Source of the DNA: an uncultured Oscillospiraceae bacterium
GTDB taxonomy: Bacteria > Bacillota > Clostridia > Oscillospirales > Acutalibacteraceae
NCBI GenBank assembly: GCA_900541565.1
Contig: UQKB01000031.1
Location: 1-17,645, forward strand
DNA: 17,645 nucleotides
Direction of reading: 5' to 3'
The notes beneath the pieces are model-generated. The model had not been told where the DNA came from and did not search any database. It saw only the letters and a list, made by a program, of their open reading frames with translations. The stretch's first letter is position 1. Each line of letters begins with the position of its first letter. Shown piece after piece: positions 1-6,643 of this stretch. A program made the position numbers and the translations under genes.

Positions 1-2058
1 CTGATCATGACAAGGCGCGAGGTTGCAAGGGAACAATACAACGTAAAAAGTGCCGGGATTATAGAAGAAGCCAATCTGGATGCAGACGATATAATATTCA
101 AAAGCCAGTATGCGCCGATGGTTATAGCGAAAATGACACAAAAGCAAATTAAAGAGTTGGTTAAAAATGAAAATACGGAAACAGTTTCACTCTACAATGC
201 TGATATCCCCGTAGATCAGGCTACGCTTGAAGATATAGAGAATATGACATCTATTAAACAAACACTTGGGGTAAATAAGGTGTATAATGAAATAGGGCTG
301 ACCGGGCAAAATGTAAAGATTGGAATGTTTGAATCAGGAGTGCCAATTCCAAATTCAGAAATTACATTTACAACAGTAGGGACGGGGTTGGAACAAAGGA
401 GTCATGCAACCAATTCAGCCAGAGCCATTGCCAGTTCAGAAATTGGGATTGCGCCAGATGTTACATTGTATGCTACCAATTATTTATTTTTTAATATTGA
501 ATCAATGTTGACAACAGGGGTGAAAGTTATAAATGGCAGTGCAACGTGGGTATTATTTGATAACTCGGTTCCCTATACTTTTTATGACAAATGGTTTGAC
601 CACCTTGTGGCACAACATAATGTAACGCTTATTTGCTCTGCTGGTAATTATGCTTATGATGAAGATACACAGGAGTGGATTCCATATCCCGTGGGCTCCC
701 CTGCAATGGCATATAATACCGTTGCAATTGGCGCCTATAATGAGAAAAAAACAGGAACTATTTTGTCAGATGATTCATTATTTTTTTATAGTAGTCATGA
801 TCATAGAGGCGGTTGTGAAAAGCCAGATATTATTGCCCCTGCAAATGCATTAAGCGGCGGTACCAGCACATCAGCGCCCATTGTCACTGGCATTGTTGCC
901 TTAATGCTGGAATTCAAACCCTCCCTTGCCTACCAGCCGCATGTTATCAAGGCCATTTTGCTGGCCTCCTGCCAAAGAAAGGTGCAAAACCCCGCAGGTG
1001 TAACGGCAGAGACCATGGCCCAGGGCATTACAGACCGCCAGGGCGCGGGCGCGGTGGATGCATGGAACGCCATCTGCATTATTTCGCAGGGGCAATACGG
1101 CTGCGGCACACTTTCCAGCGAAGCAACCAGGCACTTTGTCCAGCCTTTGTACGGTGCGTCCCACATGAACGTAAGCGTTACCTGGCTGCGCAATAATACT
1201 GCGTCGGGTGACCATACCAGTGTAAGCAATGTTACAGCCGGCACACAACATAACATCCATTTGCAGGTGTATCGTGGCGAAACCCTGGCCGGCAGCTCTG
1301 CGCTTGCAAACAGCTCAACAGAAATGGCATACATCCCGCTTTCCAGCACGTCAAACCAATATAAGCTGCGCCTGTATAAGGCAGACAGCACCAACACCCA
1401 GGCGGTCAAATACGCCTATGCTTGGAGCACAAACAATATGACCTATAAAGAAAGCGCCTCCACCGTGCAAAGCGCGCCGACAGACGGCTTTTTCTACATC
1501 CGCAATCAAAACACCGGCCAGTACCTCACAGTCAACGAAAGCACCGGGCAGGTGACAAGCGCTGCGTTTAGCGGCGGCAGAAACCAGCAGTGGATCATAG
1601 ACAAGGCAGATAGCACCCGGTTTACAATCAAAACGCGCTCGCTAACATACCCGGGCAACCTGTCCAGGGCAGCAAGCGGCAGCAACGCAGTAATTGATGC
1701 AGATACAGAATATCTGATCCAGTTTGACCAAACTACCGGCACCGGCGCGTATGCCATTGGGCATTCCGATACAGGGACCTCTTTCCAATACCTGCAATAT
1801 ACGGGCGGCCAGTTTAAATGGGCGACCTATGGCGCGCCTACAAACTTCCAATGGGATTTTGAGCGGGTCGGCTACCAAAAGGGGGATGTCAATCTTGACG
1901 GCAGCCTTTCCACAGCGGACGTGCTGCTTTTACAGCAGTATGTTGGCAAAGCGGTAAGCTTTAACGACGACCAGCTCTATCTGGGCGACTTAAACAACAG
2001 CGGCACAGTTACGGTTTTGGACGTAAGCCGCCTGCAGCAGCTGCTTGCAAACGCATAA
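1..2058 (+). CDS. Secreted subtilase-like (S8) protein with ricin-like and dockerin domains, 5'-partial
   Basis: The frame is open to the window edge and no signal peptide is visible, so the true start is probably upstream; residues here are numbered from the ATG at 7. Residues about 1-70 resemble an I9-type propeptide. Residues about 98-330 are an S8 peptidase fold: H133 (SHATNSA), oxyanion N214 (SAGN) and S287 (GGTSTSAP) are present, but the usual Asp of the D-S/T-G motif is Glu (FESG, E109), so activity is uncertain. Residues about 350-480 look like an extra beta-sandwich region. Residues 492-621 resemble a ricin-like beta-trefoil. Residues 626-683 are a type I dockerin with two calcium-loop repeats (GDVNLDG and GDLNNSG); the second has S665 where the first has D631. 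A dockerin implies docking onto a cohesin scaffold outside the cell, which is inferred; no cohesin gene lies in the window. Base composition changes sharply near 860-905. The domain calls are firm for subtilase and dockerin and weaker for the trefoil. Confidence 0.85.
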   Translation: MIMTRREVAREQYNVKSAGIIEEANLDADDIIFKSQYAPMVIAKMTQKQIKELVKNENTETVSLYNADIPVDQATLEDIENMTSIKQTLGVNKVYNEIGLTGQNVKIGMFESGVPIPNSEITFTTVGTGLEQRSHATNSARAIASSEIGIAPDVTLYATNYLFFNIESMLTTGVKVINGSATWVLFDNSVPYTFYDKWFDHLVAQHNVTLICSAGNYAYDEDTQEWIPYPVGSPAMAYNTVAIGAYNEKKTGTILSDDSLFFYSSHDHRGGCEKPDIIAPANALSGGTSTSAPIVTGIVALMLEFKPSLAYQPHVIKAILLASCQRKVQNPAGVTAETMAQGITDRQGAGAVDAWNAICIISQGQYGCGTLSSEATRHFVQPLYGASHMNVSVTWLRNNTASGDHTSVSNVTAGTQHNIHLQVYRGETLAGSSALANSSTEMAYIPLSSTSNQYKLRLYKADSTNTQAVKYAYAWSTNNMTYKESASTVQSAPTDGFFYIRNQNTGQYLTVNESTGQVTSAAFSGGRNQQWIIDKADSTRFTIKTRSLTYPGNLSRAASGSNAVIDADTEYLIQFDQTTGTGAYAIGHSDTGTSFQYLQYTGGQFKWATYGAPTNFQWDFERVGYQKGDVNLDGSLSTADVLLLQQYVGKAVSFNDDQLYLGDLNNSGTVTVLDVSRLQQLLANA

Positions 2059-2121
2059 AACGGCAGCAGGCAAAGCTTTTGCTCCCGTTTTGATAAAAGA
2101 CAGGTAAAGATGATAAAGAAA

Positions 2122-2159
2122 AAACGCCCCTTCTGCGCATATGCGCAGAAGGGGCGTTT
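2122..2159. terminator. Bidirectional rho-independent terminator, perfect 38-bp palindrome
   Basis: Nineteen bases on each side of 2140/2141 are perfectly complementary, with the GC-rich part ACGCCCCTTCTGCGC. The hairpin lies 63 nt after the protease stop and 27 nt after the nifU stop. Read on the minus strand it is followed by a T-rich run (complement of 2111-2126), a classic terminator for rnhA-nifS-nifU. On the plus strand the T run is short (TTTGCTT), so termination there may be weaker. Confidence 0.9.
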
Positions 2160-2186
2160 GCTTACTGTAAACCGGGGATTGCACGG

Positions 2187-2630
2187 TCAAAGCGAGCAGC
2201 CGCAGCTGTCGCTTTCATGGTCGCATTCTTGTATAACGCCCACAATTGGTTCCGGGTCAACGCCCCTGCGGCGGTAATAATCGCTTAAGGCCGCCTTGAT
2301 GGCCTGCTCTGCAAGCACAGAGCAATGCACCTTTACAGGCGGAAGCCCGTCGAGCGCTTCCATAACCGCCCGGTTTGTAAGCTGCAAAGCCTCGTCGATC
2401 GTTTTGCCCTTGATCAGCTCGGTAGCCATGGAGCTGGTTGCAATCGCGGCACCGCAGCCAAAGGTTTTAAATTTTACATCGGTAATGGTGTTGCCTTCCA
2501 CCTTAATGTACATTTTCATAATATCTCCGCACTTTGCGTTTCCCACCTCGCCAATGCCGTCGGCGTCGGGCATTTCACCAACATTGCGGGGGTTTGCAAA
2601 ATGGTCCATCACTTTTTCGCTGTATGCCAT
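2187..2630 (-). CDS. nifU: Iron-sulfur cluster assembly scaffold, NifU N-terminal/IscU type
   Basis: Scaffold protein of 147 aa on which Fe-S clusters are built from iron and the sulfur delivered by the NifS desulfurase, before transfer to apoproteins in the cytosol. The three conserved cluster cysteines are visible: C34 (NAKCGD), C59 (FGCGAA) and C103 (VHCSVLA). The length and the lack of a C-terminal Nfu domain match the clostridial single-domain NifU. The tail holds three more cysteines (C136, C143, C145) in an acidic setting. The ATG follows AAAGGA (2641-2646) at 10 nt, and only 6 nt separate it from the nifS stop, so the two are surely co-transcribed. The downstream terminator is at 2122-2159. 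Confidence 0.95.
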   Translation of the reverse strand: MAYSEKVMDHFANPRNVGEMPDADGIGEVGNAKCGDIMKMYIKVEGNTITDVKFKTFGCGAAIATSSMATELIKGKTIDEALQLTNRAVMEALDGLPPVKVHCSVLAEQAIKAALSDYYRRRGVDPEPIVGVIQECDHESDSCGCSL

Positions 2631-2636
2631 AAACGG

Positions 2637-3830
2637 TCAGTCCTTTCTTTCCTTGGTTTTGTTGACTATGCGCTCCCAAAGCGGGGACATTGCGCGCAGC
2701 CGCTCTATAATGGGGGGGAGGATTTCTAAAATATAGTCAACATCCTCCTGCGTGTTTTCATCGCTCAAAGACAGGCGCAGGGAGCCATGCGCAATTTCAT
2801 GCGGCAGCCCGATCGCCAGCAGAACGTGGCTTGGATCCAAAGACCCCGACGTACATGCCGACCCGGAAGACGCGCATACGCCCTTAAGGTCAAGCATTAA
2901 AAGGAGCGATTCGCCTTCAACGCCCTCAAAGCACATGTTTATGTTGCCCGGCAAACGCTTGAAGCGGTCGCCGTTTAAGCGGGAACGCTCAATCTGTAAC
3001 AGCCCGTCGATCAGCCGGTCACGGAGCACTGTAAGCCGCTGCGTGCGCTGCTCCATCGTGCGCATAGCCTCTTTCATTGCACAGGCAAGCCCCACAATCC
3101 CGGCAACATTTTCTGTTCCCGCGCGCTGCGCCCGTTCCTGTGCGCCGCCATGGATCAAAATCTCTGGCCGCACGCCCTTTTTAATATACAAAGCGCCGCA
3201 GCCCTTCGGCCCATGCAATTTATGCCCGGTCAGGGAAAGCAGGTCTATGTTTTCGTTTTTTACATGGATCGGCACATTGCCGATGGCCTGCACAGCATCT
3301 GTGTGGAACAAAACGCCGTGCTTTTTGCAGATGGCGCCAAGTTCCGAAACAGGCTGGATTGTGCCGATTTCGTTATTTGCATACATAATGCTGACAAGCG
3401 CCGTGTCTGGCCGGAGCGCGGCCTCCAGCTCCTCGGGCCGGACAAGACCGTCTGCATGAACGTCCAGATACGTGGCCTCAAAGCCTTCTTTTTCCAAGGC
3501 AGCTACCGTATGCAGCACGGCATGGTGCTCAAATGCAGAGGTAATAATATGCTTCTTTCCTTTTTTATAAAGCGCATGCGCAACGCCTTTAATCGCCCAG
3601 TTGTCAGATTCGCTTCCGCCGGAAGTAAAATAGATTTCGTTTGTATCTGCGCCTATGCATCCGGCAATTTCCGCTCTGGCCGTTTCCACAGCTTTTTTTG
3701 CCTGTGCGCCTGTGCTGTATAAGCTGGAAGGATTGCCGTAAGCCTCGGTCAGATACGGCATCATGCTTTCCAACACCTTCGGCGACATTTTTGTAGTCGC
3801 CGCATTGTCGGCATAAATATATTTGTTCAT
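2637..3830 (-). CDS. nifS: Cysteine desulfurase, NifS/IscS class I
   Basis: PLP-dependent enzyme of 397 aa that takes sulfur from L-cysteine as a persulfide, giving alanine, and passes it to the scaffold. Visible residues are the PLP lysine K204 ([12 protein letters not shown]), D178 and Q181 of the cofactor pocket (HTDAVQ), H103 (EHHA), and the catalytic C326 on the mobile loop (SSGSACTSG), which marks group I enzymes. The N-terminus YADNAATT is typical. I chose ATG 3830 because AAGGGTG (3836-3842) sits just upstream; an in-frame TTG at 3845 overlaps that ribosome site and is unlikely. The gene is 40 nt after rnhA and 6 nt before nifU, in one operon. No Rrf2/IscR regulator gene is next to it. 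Confidence 0.95.
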   Translation of the reverse strand: MNKYIYADNAATTKMSPKVLESMMPYLTEAYGNPSSLYSTGAQAKKAVETARAEIAGCIGADTNEIYFTSGGSESDNWAIKGVAHALYKKGKKHIITSAFEHHAVLHTVAALEKEGFEATYLDVHADGLVRPEELEAALRPDTALVSIMYANNEIGTIQPVSELGAICKKHGVLFHTDAVQAIGNVPIHVKNENIDLLSLTGHKLHGPKGCGALYIKKGVRPEILIHGGAQERAQRAGTENVAGIVGLACAMKEAMRTMEQRTQRLTVLRDRLIDGLLQIERSRLNGDRFKRLPGNINMCFEGVEGESLLLMLDLKGVCASSGSACTSGSLDPSHVLLAIGLPHEIAHGSLRLSLSDENTQEDVDYILEILPPIIERLRAMSPLWERIVNKTKERKD

Positions 3831-3870
3831 GCAATCACCCTTCAATTTTATTGGTTCTGCCCATCATGCA

Positions 3871-4308
3871 TTATTTAAAGCGCTCTGCAGCGGCAACGGC
3901 CAGTTGGTCGCACCGTTCGTTTTCCGGGTGCCCGGCATGTCCTCTGACCCAAACTGCCTCTACATGATGCCTGTCGCAAAGCTCCAGAAGAACCTGCCAC
4001 AGATCGGGGTTTAACGCGGGCTCTTTTTTGTTGCGCATCCAGCCGTTTGTCTGCCATTTCTTTGCCCACCCAAGCTTTAAAGCATTACATATATACTGTG
4101 AATCACTGTAAAGCATCACATCGCAGGGCTCTTTTAACAGCTTGAGCGCTTCAATAACAGCGCTAAGCTCCATGCGGTTGTTGGTTGTGTCGCGTGCCCC
4201 GCCGGAAATTTCCTTTTCCGTGCCTTTATATCGTAAGATAGCCCCCCAGCCTCCGGGGCCGGGGTTCCCCTGGCAAGCACCATCTGTGAAAATTTCAACC
4301 TTTTTCAA
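3871..4308 (-). CDS. rnhA: Ribonuclease HI
   Basis: Cuts the RNA strand of RNA:DNA hybrids, clearing R-loops and primer RNA. The 145-aa protein is full length, and the catalytic set matches E. coli RNase HI closely: D9 (FTDGACQGNPG), E47 (NRMELSA), D69 (YSDSQY), H124 (VRGHAGH) and D134 (ERCDQLA). The basic helix region that binds hybrids is kept (WAKKWQTNGW). There is no N-terminal caulimovirus-type hybrid-binding domain. The start is TTG at 4308, chosen because a perfect AGGAGG (complement of 4315-4320) lies 6 nt upstream and no ATG is nearby. It is first in the rnhA-nifS-nifU operon, with the promoter at 4347-4375. Confidence 0.95.
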   Translation of the reverse strand: MKKVEIFTDGACQGNPGPGGWGAILRYKGTEKEISGGARDTTNNRMELSAVIEALKLLKEPCDVMLYSDSQYICNALKLGWAKKWQTNGWMRNKKEPALNPDLWQVLLELCDRHHVEAVWVRGHAGHPENERCDQLAVAAAERFK

Positions 4309-4314
4309 GGAAAC

Positions 4315-4320
4315 CCTCCT
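4315..4320 (-). promoter_or_regulatory. Ribosome binding site fixing the TTG start of rnhA
   Basis: AGGAGG on the minus strand, 6 nt before the TTG at 4308. A perfect consensus site probably compensates for the rare start codon. Confidence 0.85.
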
Positions 4321-4346
4321 AACCTGCTGAATGTGCTTTAAAAATT

Positions 4347-4375
4347 ATTATAACCTTTGTTATGTGAGTTTTCAA
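4347..4375 (-). promoter_or_regulatory. Sigma-70/SigA-type promoter for rnhA-nifS-nifU
   Basis: On the minus strand TTGAAA (4370-4375), a 17-nt spacer and a perfect TATAAT (4347-4352). Transcription would begin near 4340, giving a leader of about 30 nt before the rnhA TTG. The motif match is seen directly; activity is inferred. Confidence 0.75.
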
Positions 4376-4645
4376 TACTTTTAATGGCAGATATGGGTCA
4401 AGCATAAAAACCAAACATAAAAAGCGCAGGCGTTTGCCATATATTTGTCTGAAGATGTTTATATAAAGATGTTGCAGGGTATGCTATAAGAAGGATAATT
4501 TTTTAAAAAAGATAGCAAAAAAAAGAAAATTTTATAATTTAATTTTATTATTTTTATATTTTTTACTGCCGGAAAAGACGGCAATAAACAGAGTATTTAC
4601 ATAAAAATGAGAAAGTATACCCTCGTGCCGACCACCCTGCGAGGG

Positions 4646-4674
4646 TTGACAGTTTACACGCAAAGAGATAGAAT
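4646..4674 (+). promoter_or_regulatory. Sigma-70/SigA-type promoter for the rnjA run
   Basis: Perfect TTGACA (4646-4651), exactly 17 nt, then TAGAAT (4669-4674; one mismatch to TATAAT). A start near 4681 leaves a leader of about 130 nt before the GTG of rnjA. The right arm of an inverted repeat, CGAGGGT (4640-4646), touches the first base of the -35 box, so the repeat could be an operator. Confidence 0.8.
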
Positions 4675-4801
4675 AAACATAACGTGTGTGACCGGATAAA
4701 AGCGATTTATTACAGAAAAGAAAAAGGAAAATATCAAAAAAATTTCTGTGCATGGGGCACCGTATGCGGCACAGATTGAGTTGATACATAAAAAATTAAA
4801 T

Positions 4802-4806
4802 GGAGG
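4802..4806 (+). promoter_or_regulatory. Ribosome binding site deciding the GTG start of rnjA
   Basis: GGAGG placed 7 nt before GTG 4814. The in-frame GTG at 4748 has no such site and lies within the possible leader hairpin, so 4814 is preferred. Confidence 0.85.
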
Positions 4807-4813
4807 TTTATTT

Positions 4814-6613
4814 GTGACAACAGACAATAAAAAGCCGTCTTTAAGCAGCAGCGGACAGAAAAGAAGGAATCCGCTGCCTGGCGGCGCATATAAAAAACCG
4901 TTGCGTTACAACGGTAAAAAAAGATACAATGGAAAAAAACAAGGCAATTTAAAGCCGCCTTCCATTAAGGTTGCCTTTTTAGGCGGCTTGAATGAAATTG
5001 GCAAAAACATTACGCTTTTTGAATGCAATGGCGACATGTTTCTTCTGGACTGCGGCATGGCGTTCCCAGACGGGGAAATGCTTGGCGTGGATCTGGTTAT
5101 CCCGGATTTTACGTATGTAGAAGAAAATCAAGACAAGATCAAGGGAATTGTGCTTACACACGGGCACGAGGACCACATAGGCGCCTTGCCATACCTTTTA
5201 AAAAGCATGAACTTTCCCATATACGGAACAAGCCTGACGCTTGGGCTTGTTGGGAATAAATTAAAAGAACACAATCTTCTTTATAAAACAAAGCTTGTGG
5301 AAATTAAAGCAGGCGATAAGGTAAAGCTCGGCTGCATGGAGGTAGAGTTCATACACGTTAATCACTCCATTCCGGACGCGGTGGGGGTCGCCATACACTC
5401 CCCTGCAGGCACACTGGTACACACAGGCGACTTTAAAATTGACTGTACGCCGACAACTGGAGAGATGATCGACCTTGCAAGGTTTGCGCAGCTCGGGAAA
5501 GAGGGCGTTTTAGCGCTTTTTGCAGATTCTACCAATGCCGAGCGCCCGGGCTACACAATGACAGAGCAAAAGGTCAACGAATCCTTTGAAACGCTTTTTA
5601 AACAGGCGGAAAAAAGCAGGATTATTATTGCCACGTTTGCGTCGAACGTCAGCAGGGTGCAGCAAATTATTAATTGTGCGGAAAAGTATGGAAGAAAAGT
5701 AGCTTTTTCCGGCAGAAGTATGATAAACTATATGACGGTAGCGGTGGAGCTTGGGTATCTGGATGTGCCCGACGGCGTGATTATAGACATTGACCTTTTA
5801 AAACGTTATCCGGCTGAAAAGGTTGTATTGGTCACGACAGGAAGCCAGGGAGAACCCATGTCGGCGCTTTCAAGGATGGCGTATTCCGACCATCGCAAAG
5901 TAGAGGTCGGCACGGGTGATTTTATCATTATATCTGCAAACCCCATCCCCGGCAATGAAAAGACAGTCGGAAATGTTGTCGATGAGCTGATGAAGCGCGG
6001 CTGTGAGGTCGTGTACGAATCCATGTACGAGGTGCATGTTTCCGGGCACGCCTGCCAGGAAGAGCTCAAGATCATCCAGGGGCTGACCAAGCCAAGGTAT
6101 TTTATTCCGGTGCATGGCGAGCAAAAGCATTTAAGAAAGCACGCAAACCTTGCCTACAATATGGGAATGAACCATAAAAATGTGTTTATTGGCGACGTAG
6201 GCAGCGTCATAGAAATTAACCGTGACTATATCAAAGAGTTAGAGCCGGTGCAGTCGGGCAAGATTTTTGTCGACGGGCTTGGCGTAGGCGATGTTGGAAG
6301 CATCGTTCTGCGCGACAGAAAACATCTGGGCCAGGACGGCCTGATTATCGTTGTGGCTTCGCTGGATTCTATCGACGGCCATGTCATTGCAGGGCCAGAC
6401 ATTGTATCCAGAGGCTTTGTTTATGTACGGGAGTCTGAAATTTTGCTTGACGAAGTCAAAAAGACGGCACAGGATGTTTTGGAAAATTGTGCCGACGACA
6501 GCATTCGGGAATGGAATGTGATCAAAAGCAAAATTAAAGATGAGGTTTCGCACCTTATTTATGATCGCACGCGCCGCACGCCGATGATTTTACCGATTAT
6601 TATGGATATCTGA
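4814..6613 (+). CDS. rnjA: Ribonuclease J (metallo-beta-lactamase/beta-CASP RNase)
   Basis: 5'-3' exo- and endoribonuclease of RNA decay and rRNA maturation in Firmicutes, cytosolic, with two zinc ions. From the GTG start the protein is 599 aa. Residues 1-50 form a basic, low-complexity extension with a tandem RYNGKK motif. The catalytic domain begins with VAFLGGLNEIGKN. The HxHxDH motif is H116-G-H118-E-D120-H121, followed by further metal ligands in VNHSIPDA and HTGDFKID. The beta-CASP part (about 220-390) includes FASNVSR and TGSQGEP; the later motifs HVSGHA and PVHGEQKHL are also kept, and a C-terminal domain follows. J1 versus J2 cannot be decided, since only one copy is in view. It heads the plus-strand run, 30 nt before gdpP, with no terminator between them. 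Confidence 0.93.
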   Translation: MTTDNKKPSLSSSGQKRRNPLPGGAYKKPLRYNGKKRYNGKKQGNLKPPSIKVAFLGGLNEIGKNITLFECNGDMFLLDCGMAFPDGEMLGVDLVIPDFTYVEENQDKIKGIVLTHGHEDHIGALPYLLKSMNFPIYGTSLTLGLVGNKLKEHNLLYKTKLVEIKAGDKVKLGCMEVEFIHVNHSIPDAVGVAIHSPAGTLVHTGDFKIDCTPTTGEMIDLARFAQLGKEGVLALFADSTNAERPGYTMTEQKVNESFETLFKQAEKSRIIIATFASNVSRVQQIINCAEKYGRKVAFSGRSMINYMTVAVELGYLDVPDGVIIDIDLLKRYPAEKVVLVTTGSQGEPMSALSRMAYSDHRKVEVGTGDFIIISANPIPGNEKTVGNVVDELMKRGCEVVYESMYEVHVSGHACQEELKIIQGLTKPRYFIPVHGEQKHLRKHANLAYNMGMNHKNVFIGDVGSVIEINRDYIKELEPVQSGKIFVDGLGVGDVGSIVLRDRKHLGQDGLIIVVASLDSIDGHVIAGPDIVSRGFVYVRESEILLDEVKKTAQDVLENCADDSIREWNVIKSKIKDEVSHLIYDRTRRTPMILPIIMDI

Positions 6614-6630
6614 TATAGCGTGTATACGAA

Positions 6631-6635
6631 AGGAG
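6631..6635 (+). promoter_or_regulatory. Ribosome binding site deciding the ATG start of gdpP
   Basis: AGGAG 8 nt before ATG 6644. It lies inside the upstream GTG-initiated extension (6620), which rules that start out in practice. Confidence 0.8.
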
Positions 6636-6643
6636 CATTATCC

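Larger units (their letters stand above)
4321..4813. other. Divergent intergenic region between rnhA and rnjA
   Basis: No credible gene lies here. It holds the minus-strand promoter (4347-4375), an AT tract at about 4497-4565 (only four G/C in 4501-4560), a 5-bp inverted repeat TGCCG/CGGCA (4567-4571 and 4579-4583), a 7-bp inverted repeat at 4619-4646, the plus-strand promoter (4646-4674) and a leader of about 130 nt for rnjA with a possible 7-bp hairpin (4745-4751 with 4769-4775). I see nothing recognisable between about 4380 and 4490. Confidence 0.6.

Noticed and set aside
901..1409. Long open frames on the minus strand inside the protease gene
   Set aside because: They overlap the GC-rich coding half, lack ribosome sites and show no recognisable domain; they are antisense shadows.
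4532..4789. Minus-strand open frame of 85 codons in the rnhA-rnjA spacer
   Set aside because: It overlaps the rnjA promoter and leader, its composition reflects the AT tract, and there is no ribosome site.
4381..4813. A riboswitch in the spacer or rnjA leader
   Set aside because: I could not recognise any known aptamer core; only short simple stems are visible.
6620..6643. Longer GTG-started form of gdpP
   Set aside because: The extension contains the real ribosome site, and ATG 6644 gives the typical short lysine-rich N-terminus before the first membrane segment.
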